Origin: an uncultured Collinsella sp.
GTDB taxonomy: Bacteria; Actinomycetota; Coriobacteriia; Coriobacteriales; Coriobacteriaceae
DNA length: 16,785 nt
Direction: 5' to 3'
NCBI GenBank assembly: GCA_900541665.1
Contig: UQKV01000047.1
Coordinates: forward strand, 1-16,785
Below, in pieces: positions 6,064-13,375 of the stretch (positions within the stretch are counted from its first letter, which is position 1; every line of letters starts with the position of its first letter). Below the pieces are notes generated by a model. It saw nothing but the letters and a program-made list of their open reading frames with translations. It searched no databases and was not told the DNA's origin. The translations under genes were made by a program, and so were the position numbers.

Positions 6064-7341
6064 ATGTCCACTAAGTATGCAATCGTTGGCGGCAAGCTCA
6101 TCGACGGTACCGGTGCCGAGCCGGTCGAGAACTCCCTCGTTCTCGTCGACGACAACGGCAAGATCGAGTACGCAGGTGTTATGCAGGACCTTCCCGAGGG
6201 CGTTGAGGTCATCGACGCCGCCGGCAAGACCGTCCTTCCCGGCCTGATCGATACCCACCTGCACTTCTCGGGCAACCTGACCGACGATGACACCGATTGG
6301 GTCATGCAGCCGCTCCTCGAGAAGCAGGCCGTCGCCGTCAAGCAGGCCTACGACTGCCTCACCCACGGCCTCACCACCGTCTGCGAGATCGGCCGCTTTG
6401 GTATCCAGATCCGTGACTGCATCGACAAGGGCGTCTTCAAGGGCCCGCGCGTTCTGGCCACCGGCCTGGGCTTCTGCCGCGTTGCCGGTCACGGTGACTC
6501 CCACCACTGCACCCAGGAGCTTAACAAGGAATCCCACCCCTGGGGTGACCAGGTCGATGGCCCTTGGGATCTGCGCAAGGCCGTCCGTCGTCGCCTGCGC
6601 GAGAACCCCGATGCCATCAAGATCTGGGCTACCGGTGGCGGCATCTGGCGCTGGGACTCCGGTCGCGACCAGCATTACTGCTCCGAGGAGATCCAGGCCG
6701 TGGTCGAAGAGGCAAAGATGGTCGGCATCCCCGTGTGGAGCCACTGCTACAACAACCATGCCGCTGCCTACGATTCCGTTCGCTTTGGCTGCGAGCAGCT
6801 GATTCACGGCTTCGATATCGATGAGCGCACCATGGACCTCATGGCCGAGCAGGGCACCTTCTTCACCCCGACGATCGCCTTCCTGCCCACCTGGTACGCC
6901 ACCTATCCGCCCGTCTACGTCCCCGAGCTGCACGACAAGTACGAGGGCACCCTGGTCGAGAAGGAGCTGCAGCGCAACTACGACTGCCTGCGCGAGGCCA
7001 AGAAGCGCGGCGTCGTCATGACGATCGGCTCCGACTCCTTCTCCTTCGTCACCCCGTACGGCACCTGCTCCATCGAGGAGATGTACGAGTTCGTCGACAA
7101 GATCGGCTTCACCCCGGTCGAGACCATCACCTGCGCCACCCTCAACGGTGCCAAGATGTGCCACATCGAGGACGAGACCGGTTCTATCGAGGCCGGCAAG
7201 TGCGCCGACCTGCTGGTCGTCAACGGTGACGTCGCCGCCGACATCCACGTGCTCAACACCGACAACATGGACGTTATCATGAAGGACGGCTGGATCGTCG
7301 AGGCGGGCACCTTTGGCGAGGCCAACAAATACAGCGCCTAA
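6064..7341 (+). CDS. Metal-dependent amidohydrolase (imidazolonepropionase/carboxylated-lysine type)
   Basis: A 425-residue cytoplasmic hydrolase of the amidohydrolase superfamily (PF01979). The binuclear metal site is complete: His65 and His67 in DTHLHF, Lys186 in AIKIWATGGG (the expected carboxylated lysine), His227 in WSHCYNN, His248 in LIHGFD and Asp324 in GSDSF. A small N- and C-terminal beta-sandwich (1-55, 375-425) flanks the barrel. Such enzymes hydrolyse amide bonds in dipeptides, N-acyl or N-carbamoyl amino acids and cyclic amides; the substrate here is not determined. ATG at 6064 follows AAGGAGGA (6053-6060). The permease upstream is the likely partner. Strong C-ended codon bias suggests high expression. 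The fold assignment is firm, the substrate open. Confidence 0.9.
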   Translation: MSTKYAIVGGKLIDGTGAEPVENSLVLVDDNGKIEYAGVMQDLPEGVEVIDAAGKTVLPGLIDTHLHFSGNLTDDDTDWVMQPLLEKQAVAVKQAYDCLTHGLTTVCEIGRFGIQIRDCIDKGVFKGPRVLATGLGFCRVAGHGDSHHCTQELNKESHPWGDQVDGPWDLRKAVRRRLRENPDAIKIWATGGGIWRWDSGRDQHYCSEEIQAVVEEAKMVGIPVWSHCYNNHAAAYDSVRFGCEQLIHGFDIDERTMDLMAEQGTFFTPTIAFLPTWYATYPPVYVPELHDKYEGTLVEKELQRNYDCLREAKKRGVVMTIGSDSFSFVTPYGTCSIEEMYEFVDKIGFTPVETITCATLNGAKMCHIEDETGSIEAGKCADLLVVNGDVAADIHVLNTDNMDVIMKDGWIVEAGTFGEANKYSA

Positions 7342-7400
7342 GATACCGTTTGTCGATGGCTGGATGTAAAACACAGTTTTTGATTGCATAATGCAGTGGA

Positions 7401-7424
7401 GAGGGTCGCTTGCGGCCCTCTTTA
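7401..7424 (+). terminator. Terminator-like hairpin between amidohydrolase and first sensor kinase
   Basis: GAGGGTCG (7401-7408) pairs with CGGCCCTC (7413-7420), one wobble, around the tetraloop CTTG, then TTTATT follows. It starts about 60 bases after the amidohydrolase stop, fitting an end of that operon. It is also only about 20 bases before the kinase ribosome site, and a CATAAT box (7387-7392) lies just upstream, so it might instead sit in the kinase leader. Confidence 0.75.
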
Positions 7425-7458
7425 TTGCTATGGGTGCTACGGACAAGAGGGGATGACG

Positions 7459-8844
7459 GTGGATTTAAACAGGCTGATTTTGGGCAAGAGCTACAACTCT
7501 ACCAAGGTCTTTCGTACGGCCCAGCATGTGGTCCAGGCCATCCTGCTCGGCGTTGTCGTTCCGGCGCTTATCCTGCTGCTTATCTGGGATTTAACCGATA
7601 ACCCCAATCCCGTTCCGGGCGTTGTCGTTATTGCCGGCATGGTCATGCTGTGCTTCTTTTTCTCGTATGTCTTTGTGGTCCCCGACGACCTCACATCGAG
7701 CGCAACCGACCGTACGCTCGCCATCGCATCAAAAATATTCGCCTACACGTCGCGCGGCCTTACGCCCGAAGCGGCCCTGGGCGCCTCTAAAATTATCCTG
7801 TCCGAGACCATCGCCTCTGCCATCTGCTTTACCGATGGCAAACAGGTGTTGGCAAGTTGGGGCGAGGACTCGGCAAAGTGCCCCGCCGGCACCCCGGTCG
7901 TGCTCAAGACCACGCTCAGTGTGATTGAGACGGGCGAGCAGAGCGTGTTTTCGCGTGACACCTCCAATGAGACGGGCGGCTATTTTCCCCGCCTGCGCGC
8001 CGGCATTGTCGCGCCGCTTACCGTGCGCGGGCATTGCGTGGGCACACTCGAGCTGTATTACCCTCGCCTGAGCAGCATCGATATGCGCCAGACGGCCCTT
8101 GCCTCGGGTTTTGCCGACCTAATTTCCACGCAGCTCGCCAGCTTTGAGCTCGAGCGCCAGGACGAGCTCACAGCCCGCGTTGAGCTTCGCGCCCTGCAGT
8201 CGCAGGTCGACCCGCATTTTCTATTCAATACCATTAGCACGATCGTGTCGCTCGTTCGAACCGAGCCCGACAAGGCGCGATCGCTGCTGATTGACTTTTC
8301 CAACTACTATCGTCAGACGCTTTCTGACTCCGATACGCTCACCACGCTCGAGCACGAGGTGGAACAGGGCACTCGTTATATCAATCTTATGCAGGCCCGG
8401 TATGGCGACGGCCGTCTGCGCGTTTCGGTCGACATCGACTTTGAGGTGCGCGACAGCCTGGTACCGCCGTTTATCTTGCAGCCGCTGCTCGAAAACTGCA
8501 TCAAGCATGCGCAGCGCGAGATCGAGCCGCTTTCTATTCGTGTTAGGGCTTTTGAGACCGATGACGGCTTGGAGATCATCGTCGAAGATGACGGCATCGG
8601 GATGAGCGAAGAAGTCTGCGCGCATCTGTTTGAGCAGCATCGCCGAGAGGAACCCGAGAGCATTACCGCCGACGGCTCCGTTAAGCGAGGTTGCGGCCTG
8701 GCGCTCTTCAACGTGCTTCAGCGCATCCATTTCTTTTACGGAGAAGATTCTGGTATGCGCGTGAAGTCCCAGGAGGGCGTGGGAACGCAGGTCATCGTTG
8801 AGTTGAACGGCGAGCCACATGAGCCGGCGCCGTTGACGGTGTAG
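7459..8844 (+). CDS. LytS-type sensor histidine kinase (first copy)
   Basis: A 461-residue membrane sensor kinase of the LytS/YpdA-like HPK7 type. Order: two hydrophobic segments (about 21-43 and 52-74), a GAF-like sensory domain (about 88-220), a short coiled linker, the His_kinase domain (PF06580) with phospho-acceptor His253 in DPHFLFN, and an ATPase domain with N-box Asn346 (LLENCIKHA), EDDGIGM (376-382) and GCGLALFN (411-418). It lacks the 5-helix LytS/BtsS membrane domain, so it is a short-form member. GTG at 7459 is preferred: the AGAGGGG site (7446-7452) is 6 bases away, whereas the ATG at 7453 directly abuts it; the latter would add two residues. The response regulator starts 38 bases downstream. 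The signal is unknown. A close paralogue lies at 13372. Confidence 0.93.
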   Translation: MDLNRLILGKSYNSTKVFRTAQHVVQAILLGVVVPALILLLIWDLTDNPNPVPGVVVIAGMVMLCFFFSYVFVVPDDLTSSATDRTLAIASKIFAYTSRGLTPEAALGASKIILSETIASAICFTDGKQVLASWGEDSAKCPAGTPVVLKTTLSVIETGEQSVFSRDTSNETGGYFPRLRAGIVAPLTVRGHCVGTLELYYPRLSSIDMRQTALASGFADLISTQLASFELERQDELTARVELRALQSQVDPHFLFNTISTIVSLVRTEPDKARSLLIDFSNYYRQTLSDSDTLTTLEHEVEQGTRYINLMQARYGDGRLRVSVDIDFEVRDSLVPPFILQPLLENCIKHAQREIEPLSIRVRAFETDDGLEIIVEDDGIGMSEEVCAHLFEQHRREEPESITADGSVKRGCGLALFNVLQRIHFFYGEDSGMRVKSQEGVGTQVIVELNGEPHEPAPLTV

Positions 8845-8882
8845 CACGCGGTTGGATTGAGAGAAAAAGAGGGAAAGCGCAT

Positions 8883-9617
8883 ATGTCCGAAGGCTGGAAC
8901 ATCCTGGTGGTTGATGACGAGCCCCCAATTAGGGCTGAGCTACGCTATCTGTTGGAAAAGGATACGCGTGTGGGTCAGATTGCCGAGGCGGGCAATGTCA
9001 CCGAAGCCGTGGAGTCGATTCTGTCGAACAAGCCCGACGTGCTGTTTTTAGACATTACCATGCCCGGTCGCTCGGGAATTGAGCTTGCCGAGACCCTGCA
9101 AAACCTAAAGAGGCCGCCGGTCGTGGTGTTTGTGACGGCATTTGCCGAGTATGCGGCCGATGCCTATAACCTCGATGCTGTCGATTACGTCGTCAAACCG
9201 GTCGAGGATGCCCGCCTGTCAAAGGCGCTCGACAAGATCGAGACTGCCCTGGGCGCTCGCCGTGTCGTCCATGCTCCGCGCCAGCCTTTGCGCCTGACGG
9301 TGGATCGCGGGGGCAAAAAGGTGTTCATTCCCGTGGCGGATGTCTGCTACTTTGAGGCGCGCGCCGATTTTTGCAACGCCGTCTGTGCCGATGGAACGTA
9401 TCTGATCAATGAGTCGATTTCCTCGCTCGAGCGCCGCTTGGCCTCCGAGGGCTTTATCCGCGTCCACCGCAGCTATCTGGTCAATTTGGAAGACGTGCAC
9501 AATGTCGAGATCGGCTCCACGGGCCTGATGGAGCTCAGGCTCGACCGTGTGAGCTCGACGGTGCCCGTGTCCCGTCGTCGCGCTGCCGAGGTCAAATCGC
9601 ACTTGGGGCTAGCGTAA
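8883..9617 (+). CDS. LytTR-family response regulator (first copy)
   Basis: A 244-residue transcription regulator. Residues 5-122 are a receiver domain with acidic pocket Asp11-Asp12, phospho-acceptor Asp57 (FLDITMPG), Thr85 and Lys105 (VVKPVE). Residues about 133-240 are a LytTR DNA-binding domain (PF04397) with the family hallmark RVHRSYLVNL (193-202). ATG at 8883 has GAGGG (8869-8873) 9 bases upstream. It directly follows its kinase, so it should be phosphorylated by it and bind paired LytTR boxes, possibly including nearby promoters. No terminator with a T-run was seen between its stop and the next gene, so read-through to the phospholipase-like gene is possible. Confidence 0.94.
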   Translation: MSEGWNILVVDDEPPIRAELRYLLEKDTRVGQIAEAGNVTEAVESILSNKPDVLFLDITMPGRSGIELAETLQNLKRPPVVVFVTAFAEYAADAYNLDAVDYVVKPVEDARLSKALDKIETALGARRVVHAPRQPLRLTVDRGGKKVFIPVADVCYFEARADFCNAVCADGTYLINESISSLERRLASEGFIRVHRSYLVNLEDVHNVEIGSTGLMELRLDRVSSTVPVSRRRAAEVKSHLGLA

Positions 9618-9649
9618 GGGTCGGTGTGCCATCGTTTGCCGTTACAGGT

Positions 9650-9676
9650 TTGGCATGACTGTGCGGTGGGCATAAT
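9650..9676 (+). promoter_or_regulatory. Possible promoter of the phospholipase C-like gene
   Basis: TTGGCA (9650-9655) and CATAAT (9671-9676) are 15 bases apart, a short spacer, 32 bases before the start codon. The -10 is preceded by GTGGG, as is a possible -10 (TATGAT, 12108-12113) upstream of the glycosyltransferase. Weak, tentative call. Confidence 0.3.
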
Positions 9677-9708
9677 GGATTGCATCGAATGAAATCGAAA
9701 GGATTATT

Positions 9709-10653
9709 ATGCCCGCGCTCATTACGCATCATCTGTTTGGCGAGGAAAGCATCGACCGTCTTCCGCAGGGCGTTATCACGTCCGACGAGGAGCGCATCGC
9801 CTTTATCCTGGGAAACCAAGGTCCCGACCCGTTTTTCTTCCACATGCTCACGCCGCGCATCTCCGACTGCATGTCGCTTGCTCAGGTCATGCACCGCTCG
9901 CGCATGTCGCGCCAATTCTCGTGCCTGCGCGACGGCGTGTCGCACCTGCAGCCGCGCGATGCCAATCTGGGTCGCGCCTTTGCGCTGGGCCTGCTGTCGC
10001 ACTATGTGCTCGATCGCAATGCCCACCCCTTTGTCTACGAGCAGCAGTTTGGCATTGTCGAGTCCGATCCCGAGCTCGAGGCTTCGGGCAGTCAAGTTCA
10101 TGCCGTGCTCGAAAGCGACCTGGACGTGCTGATGCTGCAGCTCAAGCGCGATGGGGCTACGGTCGAGGATTATCCGCCGGCGGGCGAGATCGTCACTACC
10201 GACCGCATCAATCGCGTTGCCGGTGTGCTGATGAGCTATGTTGCCGGACGCGTGTACGGCATCGATATCCCGGTGGGAGAGTACGGCGGCGCCGTAGCCG
10301 ACATGCAGCTGCTCTACCGCACTATCGAGCCCGCCGGTTCGGCCAAGACGCGCGCGATTGCCCTGCTCGAGGGCTTGGTGCACGATTATTCGCTGCTCGA
10401 CGGCCTTGCGCACCGCGTGACGACCGAGCTGCCCGAGCGTACCGGCAACCTGGGCCACTTGGCATGGAAGAACCCCTTTACCGATGAAGTCTCGACCGAG
10501 AGCTTCCCCGAGGTCTTTGACCGCGCGCTGCTCGATTACGAGCTCACCGTCGCCCGCTTTATCGAGACCGGCGATATGGAAGCCGTGACCAACCACGTCA
10601 ATTACAGCGGTCGCGTGCTCGGCGCCGACGAAGAGTTCGACCGCGAGGAGTAG
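9709..10653 (+). CDS. Zinc-dependent phospholipase C-like protein
   Basis: A 314-residue protein of the Zn_dep_PLPC family (PF00882), an all-helical fold related to S1/P1 nuclease and phospholipase C. Family pattern visible: His7-His8 in ITHHLFG, GNQGPDPFFF (35-44) with metal-ligand Asp40, SHYVLDRNAHP (97-107) supplying His98, Asp102 and His106, then HAVLESDLD (131-139) with His131 and Glu135. There is no signal peptide, so it appears cytoplasmic, as is common for these small-gene bacterial members whose substrate is unproven. ATG at 9709 has AAAGGA (9698-9703) 5 bases upstream. It sits between two signalling modules and just before a transporter gene. The fold call is good; phospholipase activity is not demonstrated. 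Confidence 0.85.
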   Translation: MPALITHHLFGEESIDRLPQGVITSDEERIAFILGNQGPDPFFFHMLTPRISDCMSLAQVMHRSRMSRQFSCLRDGVSHLQPRDANLGRAFALGLLSHYVLDRNAHPFVYEQQFGIVESDPELEASGSQVHAVLESDLDVLMLQLKRDGATVEDYPPAGEIVTTDRINRVAGVLMSYVAGRVYGIDIPVGEYGGAVADMQLLYRTIEPAGSAKTRAIALLEGLVHDYSLLDGLAHRVTTELPERTGNLGHLAWKNPFTDEVSTESFPEVFDRALLDYELTVARFIETGDMEAVTNHVNYSGRVLGADEEFDREE

Positions 10654-10754
10654 GGCTCGTGCGTGCCCCTTTGCCGAATCCTTACCGGCGCCTCTGGGCA
10701 ATTGGGGTACGATGAACTAACTGCATATCGGGCGAATACGAAGGGGCCCTGTCC

Positions 10755-12005
10755 ATGAAATACACCAAGCTCGAGCGTAACTGGGTTATGTACGATGTGG
10801 GCAACTCGGCCCTCGTGCTGCTCAATACCTCGGTGGTGCCCATCTACTTTAACGCCATCAATACCGGTGCTTCCTCGGCCGACCTCGTGGTAGCCTGGGG
10901 CAACGCGCAGACGATTGCCTCGCTGGTCATTGCCATGCTCATGCCCATTCTGGGCGCGCTTGCCGATTACGCCGGCAACAAGATCAAGTTCTTCTTGGGC
11001 TTCTTCCTCACGGGCCTGGTTCTTTGCCTGGCGCAGGCTATCCCCATGTCCGCCATGGCATTTTTGACCGTGTACGTGCTGTGCACCATCGGCCTTAACT
11101 CTTCCATGACGTTCTACGACGCCATGCTGCCCGACATTACCACCGATGAGCGCATGGACGCCGTGTCCAGCTCGGGCTATGCCTGGGGCTACATCGGTTC
11201 CACCGTGCCGTTCATCATCTGCCTGGCGCTTATCATGGGTGGCCCCGCTCTTGGCGTCCCCACCATGCTGGCAACGCGTCTGTCGTTTGTCATCACCGGT
11301 GCCTGGTGGCTCATCTTTACCCTGCCGCTCATTCGCACCTATAAGCAAAAGTACGGTCGCGAGCGCGGTCCTCAGGACACCATCGGCCACATCGTGGGCG
11401 GCGTGTTCTCCGAGGTCGGACACACCATGCGCGAGATCGCCCACAACAAGACCGTGCTGGTCTACATGATCGCGTTCTTCTTCTACATCGACGGTGTGCA
11501 CACGGTCATTTCCATGGCAACCAGCTACGGATCGGCTCTGGGCATCGACTCGACCCAACTGGTGCTGGCTCTGCTCGTTACGCAGTTTGTAGCCTTCCCG
11601 TCCGCCATCATCTACGGCAAGCTCGCCAGTCGCGTGGGTACGCTCAACATGATCATGGTGGCCGTCGCCGCCTACATGGGCATCGTGCTCTTTGCCGCGT
11701 TTTTCTTAAAGACTGCCTTTGAGTTTTGGGTGCTCGCCATTTTGGTCGGCTTGTTCCAGGGCGGCGTGCAGGCGCTCAGCCGCAGCTATTTTGGTCGCAT
11801 CATCCCCAAGGAAAAGTCCAACGAGTACTACGGCTTCTTCGATATCTTTGGCCGTTACGCAAGCGTTATGGGCACCTTCCTGGTGTCGGTTGTCACCTCG
11901 CTGACCGGCAACCCGTCGCTGGGCGTCCTTTCTATCGGTGTTCTGCTGGTTGTTGGCTTTGTGCTGCTGGTCCGTCTGTCCCGCATGGCTCAGACGGCGG
12001 CGTAA
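10755..12005 (+). CDS. MFS transporter of the UMF1 / Atg22-like family
   Basis: A 416-residue membrane protein with about 12 transmembrane helices, matching the UMF1/Atg22-like branch of the major facilitator superfamily (PF11700). Typical features are the N-terminal W-x-x-YDVGNSA (10-19), FYDAMLPDI (120-128), SSSGYAWGYIGS (138-149), FFFYIDGVHT (241-250) and the helix 10-11 loop GLFQGGVQALSRSYF (332-346) followed by PKEKSNEYYGFFDIFGR. Yeast Atg22 exports amino acids from the vacuole; the substrate of bacterial members is unknown. ATG at 10755 has AAGGGG (10741-10746) 8 bases upstream. A TACGAT box at 10708-10713 may be a -10, without a clear -35. It appears to be its own transcription unit or a weak read-through unit with the phospholipase-like gene 101 bases upstream. 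Confidence 0.9.
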   Translation: MKYTKLERNWVMYDVGNSALVLLNTSVVPIYFNAINTGASSADLVVAWGNAQTIASLVIAMLMPILGALADYAGNKIKFFLGFFLTGLVLCLAQAIPMSAMAFLTVYVLCTIGLNSSMTFYDAMLPDITTDERMDAVSSSGYAWGYIGSTVPFIICLALIMGGPALGVPTMLATRLSFVITGAWWLIFTLPLIRTYKQKYGRERGPQDTIGHIVGGVFSEVGHTMREIAHNKTVLVYMIAFFFYIDGVHTVISMATSYGSALGIDSTQLVLALLVTQFVAFPSAIIYGKLASRVGTLNMIMVAVAAYMGIVLFAAFFLKTAFEFWVLAILVGLFQGGVQALSRSYFGRIIPKEKSNEYYGFFDIFGRYASVMGTFLVSVVTSLTGNPSLGVLSIGVLLVVGFVLLVRLSRMAQTAA

Positions 12006-12018
12006 GGCAACCGGGCTC

Positions 12019-12053
12019 AGTACAGCAATTGTGCCTATCTGCAGTACTCTTTT
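12019..12053 (+). terminator. Weak candidate terminator after the UMF1 transporter gene
   Basis: AGTAC (12019-12023) pairs with GTACT (12044-12048); a GC/GC pair extends the stem past an A-A mismatch, and CTTTT follows. The stem is short and imperfect. It falls in an AT-richer block that also contains GGAAGT (12054-12059) opposed to ACTTCC (12079-12084). Confidence 0.3.
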
Positions 12054-12129
12054 GGAAGTAGCCGCATAAATCATTCTGACTTCCGAACAATGTCTAGCCC
12101 AAGTGGGTATGATGGAACCAGCTAGGTCG

Positions 12130-12165
12130 CGGGGCGTCGCCTGTGTTTGGCGGCGCCCCGTTTTT
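12130..12165 (+). terminator. Strong terminator-like hairpin directly before the glycosyltransferase ribosome site
   Basis: Bases 12130-12141 pair with 12149-12160 (12 pairs, one wobble, mostly G-C) around a 7-base loop, followed by TTTTT and GTG. The AAGGAGGG ribosome site of the next gene begins only 8 bases after the T-run. It may be the terminator of the transporter operon, but its position makes an attenuator of the glycosyltransferase/kinase operon equally plausible, because a possible -10 (TATGAT, 12108-12113) lies upstream of it. Confidence 0.8.
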
Positions 12166-12187
12166 GTGTTGCAAGGAGGGTAAAGGT

Positions 12188-13375
12188 ATGAACGCCACGG
12201 TTGTGATCCCAACATATTGGGCGGGCGATGATACCCAAGCAAACGCTCCCGGCACCTACGATCACTCGACGTCGCTCAATGCCGCCAACCCGGAACTCGA
12301 TCGCTGCCTGACTTCGCTCGAACAGGTGCGCGACATTCCGCGCATCATTCTCTTGGTGGTCTGCCCGGTTTCTGCCACGGCCGACGTATCCCATCGCGTG
12401 CACGAAATCGTTAATGCGCATCCCACACTTAAGGTCACCATCGTTACCAATACTCAGGCTTCGCGTGTTGCCGACCGCGTGGCGCAGATTGCGCCCAAAG
12501 GCTCGGGCGAGTGCGTGAGCCTGCGCGGCTACGGCGCCATCCGCAACATGGGTCTTGCCTGCGCGGCGGTGCTGGGGCACGACGCGGTTGTGTTTTTGGA
12601 TGACGACGAGACCGTCATCGATGCCGACTTTATGAAGCGTGCGACCTATGCACTGGGCCAACAGACGCGTCAGGGCCTGCCGATTTTAGTCAAGAGCGGA
12701 TACTTTTACGATCGCGACGGGTCGCCGCTGGCTCCCACGGACAAAGTGGGCATTTGCCATCGCTGGTGGACCAAGCGTATCGAGTTCAATCGCTGGATGA
12801 AAAAGGCGCTCTCGGGCACCCGCATCTCGCGCTCCAATTACGTGTGCGGCGGCCTGATGGCCCTGCACGCCCGCGCCTTTACGCGCGTGGCCTTCGACCC
12901 GTTTATCACCCGCGGCGAGGACCTGGACTACCTGTTTAACATGCGCATGTTCGGCTATGACGTATGGTTCGATAACGAGTGGACCGTGCGCCACCTGCCG
13001 CCCGAGTCCGAGAAGCGCTCGCCGCGCTTTATGCAGGACGTGTACCGTTGGTACTACGAGCGGGCCAAGCTGACGTTCGCTGCGCACCAAAAGGAGCTCA
13101 TTCCGGTTACGGCCGCATCACTCATGCCCTATCCGGGTCCGTGGATCTCGCGCGAGCTCGACGACCGCGTGCGCAAGACCGCCATGGTTCGCAGCATGTT
13201 TACCCGCGAGCACGAGGGGTATCTGCGCATCTGGCGTCATGGTATTGACGAGGCCAAGACCTATGCCCGCCAAAACGCCGCAAGCTACCTGCGTTTTCAG
13301 AGTTTCTGGCCCAAGATCATGGATGAACTTTGGCGCGACGCACAACTGATTAGCATCCTGGAGGGGGCTGAATGA
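12188..13375 (+). CDS. Family 2-like glycosyltransferase, translationally coupled to the second kinase
   Basis: A 395-residue soluble protein with a GT-A, family 2-like fold. VVIPTYW (5-11) is the nucleotide-sugar binding start strand, FLDDDE (136-141) the metal-binding DxD, and RGEDLDY (242-248) the acidic catalytic segment, with His269 (RHLPPE) close behind. There are no membrane segments, and the C-terminal ~100 residues are helical. ATG at 12188 has AAGGAGGG (12173-12180) 7 bases upstream. Its TGA stop overlaps the ATG of the sensor kinase (ATGA, 13372-13375), so the two are translationally coupled. Likely donor is an activated sugar and the acceptor a surface glycan or lipid, but neither is readable. 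The neighbourhood suggests a link between envelope glycosylation and the LytS/LytTR system. Confidence 0.85.
   Translation: MNATVVIPTYWAGDDTQANAPGTYDHSTSLNAANPELDRCLTSLEQVRDIPRIILLVVCPVSATADVSHRVHEIVNAHPTLKVTIVTNTQASRVADRVAQIAPKGSGECVSLRGYGAIRNMGLACAAVLGHDAVVFLDDDETVIDADFMKRATYALGQQTRQGLPILVKSGYFYDRDGSPLAPTDKVGICHRWWTKRIEFNRWMKKALSGTRISRSNYVCGGLMALHARAFTRVAFDPFITRGEDLDYLFNMRMFGYDVWFDNEWTVRHLPPESEKRSPRFMQDVYRWYYERAKLTFAAHQKELIPVTAASLMPYPGPWISRELDDRVRKTAMVRSMFTREHEGYLRIWRHGIDEAKTYARQNAASYLRFQSFWPKIMDELWRDAQLISILEGAE

Noticed and set aside
7344..7353. LytTR box-like half-site (TACCGTTTG) upstream of the first kinase
   Set aside because: LytTR proteins bind two direct repeats about one to two helical turns apart; no second half was found at the expected spacing, and the similar GCCGTTACAG near 9640 is also single.
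6016..7446. Open frame of 476 codons on the minus strand across the amidohydrolase
   Set aside because: Antisense shadow of a strongly biased gene; low-complexity Val/Asp/Gly/Leu composition and no family motif.
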